Assembly (NCBI RefSeq): GCF_901000735.1
Contig: NC_081542.1
Coordinates: 45,920,238-45,984,237, forward strand
Length of the DNA: 64,000 nt
DNA from: Corylus avellana
Taxonomy: Eukaryota; Streptophyta; Magnoliopsida; Fagales; Betulaceae
Direction of reading: 5' to 3'
Shown here: piece by piece, positions 1 through 17,510 of the stretch
Layout: each line of letters opens with the position of its first letter
Position numbering within the stretch: position 1 is the first letter of the stretch
Translations under genes and position numbers: made by a program
The notes under the pieces: generated by a model
Seen by the model: the letters and a program-made list of their open reading frames with translations, nothing else
Databases searched by the model: none
What the model was told of the DNA's origin: nothing

Positions 1-2028
<2,028 letters not shown>

Positions 2029-2930
2029 CATAGGCGGTTGGGTTCTGTGCACCAATATGCTATTACAACAAATCTACTGTACTTTGATATTTCTCTTGTA
2101 TGAATTTAATATAATATAAAATCATTACCTAATATAAGTGTGACACTATAGATCGAATGCTTATTACAGAAATATAAAATGATGGGAACCCCTTAACGAA
2201 GAACAAAAATATGGAATGCAAATCACTCTTGTCATCTACCACCCAACTAAAAGGTCGTTCAGCTTTCTGCTTAATTACCAACTAGCTAGTTGGCAATGAT
2301 ATCCACCGAAGCTTAAGTTTTAGATTGTAAATTAAGGACCTAATTAATTAATTAAACATTAATTAACCAATCAAGAGAAAGAGGAGAATATTCTAATGTG
2401 GAACCAGCTAGCCAACCGGGTCACCAAAGTCGCCGGCTATGATTTGGAGACTTGGAAAATCTTGGTTGATCCACACTCCTTTAAGGTGACAGCCTTTAGA
2501 ATTTTTGGCCAACTTCAATTAAGGCACTAATTGAAAACAACGTAGTCATAATTGTCCCACAATTAGTAGAAATGCAAATGCAGGCATTTTCTGTCAACTT
2601 CCCCAGTGCCAGTGGATTCACATCAACCCACTTACTTTTAACCTCTCTCTCATTTTTTCAACCACACAAACCAAAAGCGTGTCATTCTACGATCGAGTTA
2701 AATGCCACTCATTTGGAAGTGGAAATTAATTATTTGGAAGATTCCAACTTTGAATTTGGACAGAAATTGCGTGTGAAAGTTTTTTGATTCCGAAGGTAAA
2801 GGTCACCTTTAATTGCAATATTTATGCTTCCTCGTCATTTATCGTCAACGATGATCACTTTTGTGGTTGTTCCAAGCGTTAGACCTTCCAAATTCAGCTT
2901 CAGCCTATAATTTTCATCGGAAAAACCACC
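2029..2930. other. Spacer between the two kinase genes: 3' flank of gene A and promoter/leader of gene B
   Basis: AT-rich 0.9-kb spacer. The stretch after 2028 should hold the 3' UTR of the first kinase, and the last few hundred bases the promoter and leader of the second. A 71-codon open frame at 2572-2787 has no recognisable product and looks like chance. No transposon structure was seen. The short spacer fits a tandem duplication. Confidence 0.6.
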
Positions 2931-6215
<3,285 letters not shown>

Positions 6216-7860
6216 CCATAGGCTGTTAGGTTCAACGCACAAATATGCTATTACGGCATAGGAGCTTGTCGGAGTAGGCTAGTGGAGATAACTCTGATGC
6301 TTAAATCAGCGAAAGGTTGAAGAAGAGGAGTAATAACTAAAAAGAGTCAGGTAGGGAGGAAGAAGACGAAAATACTTTTACATATTTTCTGCCGCTTTTT
6401 GTAATGAATTCTTCAATAATTGCCTGCCATGTATCATTTTCTTATTGCAACCGAATAATTGCATGACATGTTGTTTCATTTAAGCAAATATGGTTGAAGG
6501 TATCTATAATGAAATATGTGATAATGTGTTACAATAGTCTCTATACATAGAGAATTTAAAAGTGATAAACAAAAAGGAAACATAATAATAGAGAATATAA
6601 AAATATTCTAATACTTTACTAGAAAATCTCCATTTGCATTTCCTCAACTGTCCGATAAACAACTCTTTTTGAAATTTGCTATTAGTATTGTAAATAGAAT
6701 GAAGCCAATAAGAGCATAATATAGTCTGATCGAACTCTTTATTATTGGTGAACGTATATAGTCCTCTAAAGCTGAATAAGCTAAATCCTAGCGTTCTTTT
6801 CTTTTATTTTTCCTTTTGCTTTGGCTATTTTGTTTCATTTACATCTTATTACAACTTTCTACCATTAGAGAGTAAAATTTGAGCACCTCCTATAACCATA
6901 TTATGGCACAGAATTGAAGTCCAAAACTGATCAAAGGTTATCTCCATGGCTTGCAACTCGTTCCAAGTTATTGCGAAAATCCCCTATTAATTTCTCAAAT
7001 GAGAAGGCTTTTCATAGCTTTCCTTTGTCAAAAATGGTGCGCGCATGTAATTAAGTTTTGGTGTATCTATCTATCCAGCACATATAAAAATGGACCACCA
7101 TGGTTCATGAACTTCCAAAAATCAATTCATTATTTTTGACCTAGCTATCCATATATAAACGACCCCAACGGCCATACACATGGCAATTATCGTGGTTCAT
7201 ATTTCCTCTTTGTGACGAACCCCACACACCTTGTCTTCTTTCTTTTCTTACTTAGTTGGTGTGCCAAACAAGAGGCTGAGAATTTAGAACCAGTCTCATC
7301 CATCCATCCACCCGTCACTCTCCTTTTACTTTCATTTCTCAATATAAATATAAGCCATTGTTTTCAGGACAGCTGCCACGTGATGACGGTACGAGGACTC
7401 TCGGGAGTCGGGACCTCCTCTAATCCTCTTCATTGGGTGCTCTCCACTTTCGGACGTTGTCATCTTCTCTGTTGGGTTTTTCTTTGTTTTTGTTTTCTTG
7501 AAGGCAACTCAATCCACTTCAAGATGCAAAAATGGTCTCAAATTTATGGTGGTGGCCGGATTAAGTATTGTTGATTGAGTTAGAGAAATAATGATTTGTA
7601 TGTAATTAAAAATTAAAAATTTTAAAAAAAAAAATTTAAAAAGAGAGAGAGAGAGAATAGATTCTCTCTAGATGTGGAATAATCTGTCAAATCTTATTTT
7701 GAAAGGAGAGCATATGTTGCATGTGTTGTTTTGGTAAGTAAAATCACTTGTATGCACTTTATAGACAGATCAAATTAATGGTTTTTTTTTTTTTTTTTTT
7801 TTTTTTTTAAGCACTACAAATTGATGGTTTCATTTTATTAGGTGTCTTTCTTTTTCTTTT

Positions 7861-7980
7861 TTTTTTTTTTTTTTTTTGTTTTTTGACATGTCCACATAAG
7901 AGGAGGAGAATGGATTCGACCTAGTGACCACCGCTTAATGGGACGTGATATTTAGCCGATTAAGTTACCTCTTGGAGACC
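7861..7980 (-). mobile_element. tRNA-derived SINE, minus strand
   Basis: Read on the minus strand, the element starts GGTCTCCAAGAGGTAACTTA, has a degenerate pol III A box (TAACTTAATCGG) and a B box (GGTCGAATCC, one change from GGTTCGAATCC), then a short body ending GACATGTCAAAAAAC and a long A tail. A second copy of the same family lies at 8724-8825. No exact target duplication was seen, so the ends are approximate. Confidence 0.65.
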
Positions 7981-8723
7981 TCTTTAGGTCTTTGAAATAC
8001 ATTCAAAAGCATTTTTGAAATTAGAGTAACTGCATGCTGCGGCCTATAAGTATTAATAAAATTTCAAATAAAATAGAAATAAATCATTTTACGATCTATA
8101 ATTTATTTTGTTGCATTAAGTGTCATCATAACTAAAATTTCTAGTGTGGGAAGAGGAGGAAAAAACAAAACAAAACAAAACAAAAAACCTTTTGGGTTTA
8201 AAAAAAATGAAAATAAAAGAAAATTAGAAGAGTTTGTAGCCCTCCCAACCAATAACGTAGTTCTACTCTTCCAACATCTAACCGTGTACATGAACCTAAT
8301 TAATTATAATCATTGCTGGATTAGGTTGAAACTTGATGTAGATTTTAGGCATTTACTTAGTGGGAGTCAAATTAAATGGTCTGTCCTTATTCTAAATCAT
8401 AATAATGATCATAATAATTAGAGAAGAAACTTGCCTAATCATCTCCAATCTTAAATTATACTCAATAGGGGACATCAAGACCACTAGCCAACTTTGTACA
8501 TCCTCAATTATCCATCTCTCTTCGGGGGATGTCTTTCCCTATTCTATAATTACCTATACAAATGAAATGTTTCTCAAGAGTTCTCTTATTGGGCATTGGA
8601 CAACCTAATGACGGCTCTACACCCTTAATCACCCACCATGTGTCCAATTAACTTGTCACTAATATCCAATCACGGTGACATATTGCCGATTTTAACAATT
8701 ACATGTTGTTTCATACCAATTTT

Positions 8724-8825
8724 GTTTTTTGACATGTCCGCACAAAAGAGGGATGAAGATTCAAACTAATAACCTCTGTTTTATAAGGTGTGATCTCCAG
8801 CCAATTGAACTACCACTTGGAGACC
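8724..8825 (-). mobile_element. Second copy of the same tRNA-derived SINE, minus strand
   Basis: Same order as the copy at 7861: on the minus strand GTCTCCAAGTGGTAGTTCAA contains a good A box (TAGTTCAATTGG), followed by a decayed B box (AGTTTGAATCT) and the same 3' end GGACATGTCAAAAAAC. The tail is short. It is inserted beside a short tandem repeat that shares its flanking sequence. Confidence 0.65.
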
Positions 8826-8889
8826 CAAATTGATGTTACTTAATAGTTAAATGTTGTTTTATACCAAATTGATATCACTTAATAGTTAT
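8825..8889. repeat. 39-bp imperfect tandem duplication
   Basis: The stretch beginning CCAAATTGATGTTACTTAAT at 8825 recurs at 8864 as CCAAATTGATATCACTTAAT, a period of 39. A third partial relative precedes the adjoining SINE at about 8700-8722. Confidence 0.7.
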
Positions 8890-11315
8890 GTTTTGGGTTG
8901 AAGTCGAACTTCATGCTTGACATGTGTATGATGTAAGTTAGTTGATAGAATAATTGGACACAATGTGGTCTAATGGCCACATTATTCATCAACGTTAATA
9001 AGTTAAAAGAAGGGGAGTTGAGAGAGTTATTTGATAATGATGTGAATCCTAGGGAATGATATGATAACTTATAAATTTTAAGAAGCGATTTGATAAAGGA
9101 TGAAACCTTAGAGATCGCTATAATATTTTTTCAAAACAAAAAAAAAATTAGTAATTTTCATCTTCTTTTTTTTCTAATTTAGTAATTTTCATCTTATGTC
9201 CATTAGAATGAGGATAAAGCTTGTATTCTTGTAAACGGTGAAGGGTGTTTGCTAACCAACTCTTATCTTTCCTCTTTTCTTTCTAACTAAAAAGTCAAAA
9301 TATTAATGAAAAACTTTCAACACGAAACACTCACCAAAAAATCAAAACATCTTTCATTTTTATATCACATTACAATATATTTTCAACAAAAATACTAAGA
9401 GAATAATTTATATAAAGTCTTGTCATAAACCAAACACATGATTTTTTTTTTTTTTTTTTTCCAATTTCCCTCATGGGTCATGAAAACTCCTTTCCCCATT
9501 CCCAAAAAAACCAATGTGAGAACACTGCCCACCACACCGACCATTTCTCTCTGCTGCCGATTTTTCTTCTCCTGCGATCCCTCGGTAAGTTTTTTTATTT
9601 TTTATTTTTTATATTTTTACTTTTATATTTTGTAAGCCTAACATTTCTAACGAATAATTATACTTTATTTTTATTTTTTTCAAGAACAACTTTACTTCCT
9701 TCTACTTAAAAAAAAAAATCAAAATTTTTTTTTTTAATTTTTATTTCGCATCAATCCAATTTTTTTTCTTTCTCCTCACAAAAAGTTTGCCAAGCACTTC
9801 AAAAAGTCGGGAAAAAATAAGGAATTTAAAATAGCAATATATATATTATAGTGTAAGCAACTATTAAAATTAAATATAAAAATTAACTTAATTTTAAAAA
9901 AATTTAATAAAAAAAAATATATTTTAAAAAATTTAATTTTGATCATTACTTAAACCACACCATACAATAAGAAAAAGATGAAACATGTAAGCTGGATCCA
10001 AAGATAAGAAGCGGAAACATGTTTAATTAATTATTTATTTATTTGCGTATGAAAAACATGTGTTTGGAGGTCACTTCGTAGGCAACACGTGTTAACGTAG
10101 TGGTTATCTAGCACATAAATTTGGACTTTGGGGACAGTTGACTAACGAAATCCCTTATCGTTAAATAATAAAGGGCATTTCAGTTATTCAAGCACAGCAA
10201 AAGTCCGTGATTCCAGAGCATGGGTTACTGTAGACTTATTCCCGTGACCGCCACGCCCTTTCCCTTTGTTCTTTTCCGTTTCGTCCCGTCCATTAATGCC
10301 AAATCTGAATCCCCGAAATGCCCCTTACACAGCATTCTAACGGAAACATGTAGCTTTCTTATCGTCATTAATGAAAAAGTTAAAAGGAAAATGATGACTT
10401 TTCTTCCCCTATTCCCTTTGTTTCCGGCAAAGTAACCGACAAAACCTCTTATAAGATTGCCAAAGAACAGTATTCATACCTAATGTCTAATTTACCCTTC
10501 TTCTTTCCAACGATACCACTATTATTTATTTATTTAAAAAAAAAAAAAATTAAATGCATTAAACTGAACAAAAAAATTAACTCTATTATTGTTAGTTGGT
10601 AGTCTTATCCATTTAAAATGAATTGGATAATATTTAGTTAATTATAGTAGATGAATATTTTTGTTTTTTCAAAAAGTAAAACGACAAAAATACACATCAA
10701 TTATAACTAACTGAATATTATCTAATTCATTTGAAATGTAAGAATTATATTCCAGTGCCTGAGGCTTTCTTGCTCAAATCTTTGTTATTGTTATTATTGT
10801 TGTTTCTTTTTTGGCCAAGTATGTGTCTAGGGAGATATCCTAAACCTTATTCGGGCAAGGAGAGCCTTGTTTGGACATGAGCTTCATCTTTTAATTATTA
10901 ACAATGTTTGACATCATTAGCGAATCAAACAAGAACTTGACATAAAATTAGGGAGGTAGAATTTAGTGTAATAAGATTCGGGTCAAATCAACGATAAATT
11001 TACATTACCTTGCAATTCCATTTAATGCTTTTTTTTTTTTTTTCGGTTGATATGTGAAGAGAAATAAAAAAAATAAAAGAGAAAGGAAAATTCGATAAAG
11101 TGACAATTGCCTAGTGATAATAGGTTTTATAATATTATTTGCTTTATTGCTACCTGTTTATAGACATGGTGGGCATTTAAGTGGAGTTTGAGAGTATTAT
11201 GGTAATTTGATAGGCCCCATTTTTTCAATGCTCACAGGCTGAGAAGGTTCCCCACAATTGCTCTCACTAAAAACCTCACAAAACCCCTTCCCAAAGTGAC
11301 ACCGAAGAGAGCGGC

Positions 11316-11341
11316 GAGAGAGAGAGAGAGAGAGAGAGAGA
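11316..11341. repeat. (GA)n tract in the leader of PUB8
   Basis: An uninterrupted GA dinucleotide run about 45 bases upstream of the start codon at 11385, so probably in the 5' UTR. Such tracts are common in plant leaders and can bind GAGA-binding (BBR/BPC) proteins. Any regulatory role here is inference. Confidence 0.7.
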
Positions 11342-11384
11342 CTTCATAGACACACAAACTCGGACCCCGGAGTGGAGGAGCGAA

Positions 11385-12485
11385 ATGACGACCCAATTGC
11401 CGGACGATTTTAAGTGCCCGATTTCGCTCGAAATAATGTCCGACCCGGTTATCCTCTCATCGGGCCACACATTCGACCGGTCCTCAATCCAACGGTGGCT
11501 AGACGCCGGACACCGCTCCTGCCCAGTTACCAAACTACCCCTCCCCGACAATCCAGTCCTCATCCCCAACCACGCCCTCCGTAGCCTCATTTCCAATTAT
11601 ACCCTCCTCTCTCCTCCCAAGCAACGGCCCTGCCCCGAGCCCCAAACCCTAGTCTACGCCCTCACCGCTACGTCATCCTCTCTCGACTCCAAGCTCGACG
11701 CGCTCGACCAGCTCGCCCGGCTCTCCAAGCGTGACTCGGCGTTTCGCCGAAAAATCACCGAGTCGGGGGCTTTGTCGGCCGTTCTCGGCTGTGTTGGCTC
11801 CGACAACCCGGTCCTCCAGCAGAAATCGCTCTCTCTGCTGCTTAACCTCAGCCTTGACGACGACAACAAGGTGGGTCTCGTCGCAGAGGGCGCGATCGCC
11901 CGAGTCGTCGCCGCTCTTCAAGCCGGCTCGGCCGATTCGCGCGCGGTAGCGGCGACGATTTTGACGAGTTTGGCGGTGATGGAGGTCAACAAGGCGACGA
12001 TCGGGGCGTATCCACATGCGATTCGGGTCTTGGTTTCGCTTCTTCGGGACGGGAAAGGACGAGAGAAGAAGGAGGCGGCGACGGCGCTCTACGCGCTCTG
12101 CTCGTTTCCCGATAATCGGCGGAGAGCGGTTCAGTGTGGGGCGGTGCCGATTCTGGTGAGAATCGCCGAGTCGGGGCTAGAGAGGGCGGTAGAGGTGTTG
12201 GGTCTTCTGGCGAAGAGCAAGGAAGGAAGAGAGGCGATGGAGAGGTTCAATGGGTGCGTGAAGGTTTTGGTGAGAGTTGTGAGGAGTGGGAGCTCCAGAG
12301 GAGTTGAGTACGCTTTGCTGACATTGAATTCGCTGTGTTGTTATAGCGAAGACATGTGCGGGGCGGCGAGGAGAGAAGGGGCTTTGGATTTGTGTATGGG
12401 ATTGGTGGAGGATGAGAATGAGAAAATTAGGCGAAACGCTTCGGGTTTGGTTCAGGTTCTGCGTGGGAATCAATCCATCCGGTGA
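11385..12485 (+). CDS. PUB8: U-box/ARM-repeat E3 ubiquitin ligase, PUB8 type
   Basis: Intronless gene, 366 aa. The U-box occupies about residues 6-75: FKCPISLEIMSDPVILSSGH, then the Trp-centred segment IQRWLDAG and the CPVTK motif, as expected for E2 binding without zinc. The rest (about 100-360) is Leu/Ala-rich armadillo-type helical repeats that would bind substrate. Length and intronless structure fit Arabidopsis PUB8 (also called B80, At4g21350). The gene is GC-rich against AT-rich flanks; several long antisense frames are by-products of that composition. It probably transfers ubiquitin to unknown targets in cytosol or nucleus. In Arabidopsis, PUB8 adjoins the S locus and has been reported to affect SRK transcript levels (from memory); here it lies 5.2 kb downstream of an S-domain kinase. 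Confidence 0.93.
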   Translation: MTTQLPDDFKCPISLEIMSDPVILSSGHTFDRSSIQRWLDAGHRSCPVTKLPLPDNPVLIPNHALRSLISNYTLLSPPKQRPCPEPQTLVYALTATSSSLDSKLDALDQLARLSKRDSAFRRKITESGALSAVLGCVGSDNPVLQQKSLSLLLNLSLDDDNKVGLVAEGAIARVVAALQAGSADSRAVAATILTSLAVMEVNKATIGAYPHAIRVLVSLLRDGKGREKKEAATALYALCSFPDNRRRAVQCGAVPILVRIAESGLERAVEVLGLLAKSKEGREAMERFNGCVKVLVRVVRSGSSRGVEYALLTLNSLCCYSEDMCGAARREGALDLCMGLVEDENEKIRRNASGLVQVLRGNQSIR

Positions 12486-12661
12486 TTTTGTGAAGTGGGA
12501 AAGATTCGATTTTGTGATCGCTTTTGGAGGTGAGTTGGGTTTTTTGGTTCATTGGTTGAACTTTGTTGCATAGTTTCTGTACAAAGAAAAGGATTAGATT
12601 GTGGTGGTGGGTCGGCGGGTTGGGGGTGTATTATGGTTCTTTTGTATCTTGTACATTGTGA

Positions 12662-12667
12662 AATAAA
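12662..12667 (+). terminator. Likely poly(A) signal of PUB8
   Basis: AATAAA lies about 180 bases after the PUB8 stop codon, downstream of a T/G-rich stretch. This is a reasonable position for a plant near-upstream element. Confidence 0.45.
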
Positions 12668-15055
12668 GATGAAATGAAAGAGCTAACGCTCTTTCCTTAG
12701 CTATTTTATTGGAATAGAGTTTCTAATTGATTATCTGCATTGTTGTTTGTGTTGATTTAGAAGAACTTAATTGTTGTCCAAGCCAATAAATTTGGTAATT
12801 GTATTCTGCGTTGTAGTTAACTAATTACATGAATTATGGCAGCTATTTTTAGGCTGTTGATATAATTAGTATGGTTTACCATGAATGCGGAAACTAAATC
12901 TGAACTCTTTGACAGGGGAGGCAAGCTGCTGTCTTCATTTTTTTGAAAAAATGAGATATGATAGTTTGAGGAAAGAACAACACTAGTTTGGCTGTTCAAA
13001 TGTACTGAAATACTATTCTTTTAGGTATTTACCGTATTTTGCTTGATATCAATTTGTCATGCAGGCTGTCATTGCGAGAGCTTGTGCCTCACAGGCTGCT
13101 TTATGTTCTTAAAACCCTTCTATGTTTTATTCCTCTGATATTTTGGATGGGATTTGAACAAAATAGCAAGGATTAGGAGCTATGTTGACTCAAAAACAGG
13201 GGGCGGTAATTGCATTTCAGATTGTATTTTGACATCCTTGTAGTCATTGAATTTTGTCTCTGCTGCTAATATGACTGCGATGTCCTTATTTTACAGAGTT
13301 ACCTGGAGAAACAAACTTTTAGCATTGAAGGTCTGTGTCCGTAAGATTTATTTAAGATGCATTTCGCCATAGTTATCTACTTATTTTTGGGTTATAAGGT
13401 CGCTTGGGGTATGCAACATGATATTCCTCTAAATTTTAGGATTTGATTTTAAAAATGGGCATCAGACTTCATCTAATTGTTGGCTATATTTGTGTGAACG
13501 TGCATAACATGCTGCAAGGTTAATTGGGCATCAGAGATATGAGCTGACGTACATAGTAGATGATGACCATGGTTAGTCACTTGGTTGAATTGATTAGATT
13601 CAAGCTAAAGTGGAAATTGTTTTTCAGATTGGCGTGCTTCTGTACGAGGGCATCAATTATGAACAATTACCCTCACTTTATTACTCTACCACCACAGTCT
13701 GCTTTACTTTTGCAATTTTGTACTGGACAGTAGCTTTGTGTATTGCATCTGACACACGACACTCAGATATTTACAAAACTATTTTACAGGCCATGTGCTC
13801 TTAAAGGCTCCGTAGTGTGGACAGATATTTATTTCCATGCTACATGAGTTGGCTGAACTTGTGGTGGACGATATGCTCCTGGTAGTGTGGGGTTCTTTGA
13901 CTATCACTCGCTAAAAAGCATACTATGGAGATATCAAATTTGGGAAGAGCTTGAGTTTTTCCAAGCTTTTAGGATGTCTGTCCTTCTCTTAACCCTTCCT
14001 TGTGATCCAAGGGACCAGGGGAGTTCTTTTCAAGGCATTTAGAGCTGTTACAAAACTTACTGCTGCTGATGATAATCTTTGTCTCAAATGACTGCTGCTT
14101 TCCAATTTCGACCAATTGTAACATAGCTTCTTGCTTAGTATTCCCTTGATATCATCTAACACAATTGAAGAATGGCGTTTCAGCGTTGTTAAGCTCAATC
14201 TAATGCTGCTGTCTGCATCAGCCTGCAATTAGGTACGCCAGCCAGAATGCATAAACTTGTGGTGCATATTATTTATGTTTGTTTGATGAATGATTGAAAC
14301 TTTTTGAGTTGGTAGGGTTGGATTTTGTCAAAAATGTTGGTTTTATCTGACATGAGATTCTTTGGTCAGTACCCTTTTTAGTTTATTAGGTTGTTCAAGG
14401 TTTTTGACTCTTCTGCCTTCGGAAGAAGCAATGAAGCTTCTTGAGCTTGAAATGTTTATTGTCTTTCACGTGTGGACCGTCCTTGGTGGCGGAGGTTGAC
14501 CTGAATTTATATCTCTGAGGGCCCGCAGCTTATTAAAATTGTTTGTTTGATACTGTTTCAAGTAGTTGCTGCTGTCCTATGATAGTGATATCACTATATC
14601 ATCATTATATATATATATATAGCATACATGATAAAACTGTGATCATATTTCCTGCAGTATATTTTAGAAATTGAACGAATTTGGGAAAAAGATAAATAGA
14701 AGATGAAGAATAAGCGAAATCAAAGAGACAAGACGACCCTTGACGGCCTCTGCTGCCTGCAACCACGTACGTGATTATCATCCATTGCAATGCCATCTCT
14801 CTCTTCTAAGCCTACCGCTTTTGGTTTCGTTGTCGTCGATGCTTGGCTTACTGGCAAAGGCCAAAGATTTCTGTTTCCGTTGCAGACTTTGGAAGTTGCT
14901 TTGGTGGGCATAATGCTGAGAACACGGCGGACATTTCCAAAAATTAAATAAAAAAAAAAATCATAAAAGAAAGTTTTAAAAAAATAAAATAAGAAAAAAA
15001 AGGTTAAGAACGAAAATATAAAGGTATAGAGAAAGAAAGCACAGGGTTCTATTTC

Positions 15056-15269
15056 AAACTGGGTTGAAGAGATTTTCTTCAACTTAGTTTATAAAAGTGA
15101 CGTATGTTCTTTAAATATGTGAAAAAAAAAAAAAATGTTTTTTTAATAGCAGAGACAAAGTTAGAATAAATTTTATTAAAAGCTTATGTACATCTCATAT
15201 ATTATTAAAAAAAAAATAGACACGTCACTTTTATAGACTAGGTTGAAGGAAATCTCTTTAACCTAGTTT
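15056..15269. mobile_element. MITE with about 48-bp terminal inverted repeats
   Basis: The left arm 15056-15103 and right arm 15222-15269 are inverted copies with a handful of mismatches; both contain TTTATA next to the ACGT core (GTGACGT against ACGTCAC) and a GGTTGAAG outer part. The centre is about 118 bp, AT-rich and non-coding. No clear target duplication was found, so the superfamily is undecided. Confidence 0.75.
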
Positions 15270-17476
15270 TGAGGAAAGTAAAAAGTAATTTTGGTTCTTT
15301 AAATTTAGGGTTAAGGGTAGTTATTGTGCGGGGGCAGAACTAGAATATTAGTTTGGAGGGCAAAAGTGAATTTTTAAAGATATTTAATTTTTAATTTTTA
15401 ATTTTTGGGACCGGCCCTTGGCCGGGGTAGTTCCGCCCTTGTTTTTGTGCTGCATTCGCAGTGGTTTATCTACATTTTTATGCAAAATGACTAACTAAAA
15501 TTTACTTTTCTTGTTGATTTTAGTTTGACAAATAATCACAAATAGCAAATCAGACGAAATCGGACAAAATTGCAAATTGAAAATAAGATGAAATCAAACG
15601 AAATCACAAACTGAAAATCAGAAGAAAATTATCTACAAATCACAATTCGCCCAAAATTTCCCTTGCTCTTCATCTAGAAAATTCTCTACTAGTGCTGCTA
15701 TTGTGATGAGAGATTTACTGGGTTATGCCATCATTTTACTAAGTTGGAAATCTAGGGCTTGGGTATCACTGTTGGGCCGTGTTCAACAAGGCCTCGTACC
15801 CTACTTATTCCCATTAAAGGGCTTTTTCTTCATTCCAATAAGGGATTTAGATTACCATTTTCCAAAGCCCAAATCTGCATATTGGATCCTTTGTGTAACG
15901 GATGGGTTAGAACTTAGGAGGGGATTAGAATTTGTGTCAGAGTAGATTTTTATTGAGAGATCTGACGTCCTTTTTTTTTTTTTTTTTTTTTTTTTTCATA
16001 TCAATAATTAGATTTGTGAGAAATACATGTGGGTTTCACAAATTGAATGTTTTTTTTTTTTAATATATATATAACGGAAGTAAAAAAAGTCTTTTTTTTT
16101 TTTTTTAATAAAGATTATTGGTTATAATTAAGATTAATTCTATTTTTAAATTAGGTTTATCATTAGCTGGATGTTATTTAATTTATCTTATAAAATAAAA
16201 ATTAATAAAATTATCAATGAGCTAATATGCTCTATTAACATTGCACATTTGTCGATCGATAACTGTTGGAAATAGTTTGGTTTTTGGGAGGAATATAGCA
16301 TTCGATTGTTTTTTTGTTGGTTCTTTAGTTTATTGGAAGTCTATTAAGCTTGTGGACTATATGACTGAAAATAACCCTCTCATTTTCTTTACGGAAGGTT
16401 CAATCATCTCGTTGAAATGACATGTTAAAATATTAATTTAATGATTAAATTTATTATTTATTATTAATTTAAATTTTAAAAATAAGTAGTGATTTAACAT
16501 GTCAACTATTGATAAAGTAATTGCATGCCTGGCACCAAAGAAGTCTGCAAACAAAGAAAACAACGAGAGAGGGTCCTCCATCGAAAGTCTGACATAACTA
16601 CTTCCAACAATTAAGTAAGGAAAACCAAACTAGCAAAATGACGGTGTAAAGAAATGATTGCGTACCAAATGAAGGGCCTTACCCAATTTATATAGGTTGG
16701 TCATTTCCGCCTTCCTTCATTAGGGTTTTGGATCTCCAGCTAAAATTCTGGTAAGAGAATTAAAAACTGCTTCTTAAGGACATGTGGCCAGAGTGTAAAG
16801 ATTGCCTTCCACAAATATTGGAGAGGATTTCTGTTGTGGGATACCTTTATCTAACTTGGCAGATGGGGGGATCGGTTGTGGTATGTTCCATCGGGATGCA
16901 AGTTGATCCGGGTTCCTGGATTAAGAGTAACTGTGGGCTTGGTTAGCCGGCCTCTTCCTGATCTTGGTTCATTACCCTATAGGCAGGCCTTAGAGGCCCA
17001 TCGGTGATCAACTATTCTCATTGATTCTTAAATGCTTGATGAGTCTCCCCGTAAGGTTAACTGTAACAGACATAAAGTGATGGATATCCGACAGGGCATT
17101 CTTTTGGGTGTGACTATATATGTTGGTAGTTGACCAACAAAACCTACTTTGCGGAAAAATGAAGGGAGTTGCTACAAGAAAATGCAACCAAATCATGCAT
17201 GTGCAGAGAGGTGAAGCAGTAGGCACACAAGAAGAAATTAAGCATTCATAATGCTATCCTCTCAAAGGCCAACTCAAAGCCATGATGATGGTAGAGTAGA
17301 AATTATGTTAGGGTTACCCCGAAAGAAGAGAAGGTTTCTAGTCTTTTGGTGGCCCCTCCCCCAGTTGAGAGACTCTAGCTAGGCTAAAAAGAAAAGAGAA
17401 ATGGAAGAAGACATGCAAACGACGCTCCATTGGATATGGATATGATGGCAGGCAGGAGCCATTAATTGTATACGTG

Positions 17477-17510
17477 AAGCAACAGCTATACATATATATA
17501 GCTGTTGCTT
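17477..17510. repeat. Short perfect hairpin, 14-bp stem
   Basis: AAGCAACAGCTATA at 17477-17490 is the exact reverse complement of TATAGCTGTTGCTT at 17497-17510, with a 6-base loop. It lies in a spacer with no gene nearby. The stem is too short for a miRNA precursor. Confidence 0.6.

Larger units (their letters stand above)
6216..11384. other. 5.2-kb spacer between kinase gene B and PUB8
   Basis: It starts with the kinase 3' flank. The middle is AT-rich with long T runs (7782-7808, 7860-7877, 9439-9460) and holds two related SINE copies and a 39-bp tandem repeat, listed separately. The open frame at 7212-7574 begins at GTG and has no recognisable domain. The last several hundred bases are the promoter and leader of the U-box gene. 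No complete gene is supported. Confidence 0.6.

Noticed and set aside
7212..7574. 120-codon plus-strand frame with a hydrophobic start
   Set aside because: It begins at GTG rather than ATG, has no recognisable family or following exons, and lies in repeat-rich spacer.
7861..8825. Possible genuine tRNA genes on the minus strand
   Set aside because: Only the A and B boxes look tRNA-like; the acceptor and anticodon stems do not close, and the units end in a shared non-tRNA tail and poly(A), as in SINEs.
11276..11869. Long minus-strand frames opposite the PUB8 gene
   Set aside because: They lie antisense to a clear U-box/ARM coding sequence, have no domain, and arise from its high GC content and codon pattern.
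13610..13804. 64-codon frame downstream of PUB8
   Set aside because: No conserved motif; it lies in the likely 3' flank of PUB8 without its own promoter or splice partners.
14720..15082. 120-codon minus-strand frame
   Set aside because: Half is Phe/Tyr/Leu from an A/T-rich tract on the opposite strand and part overlaps the MITE arm; no domain.
17477..17510. miRNA precursor
   Set aside because: The stem is only 14 bp with a 6-base loop, too short for a 21-nt duplex.
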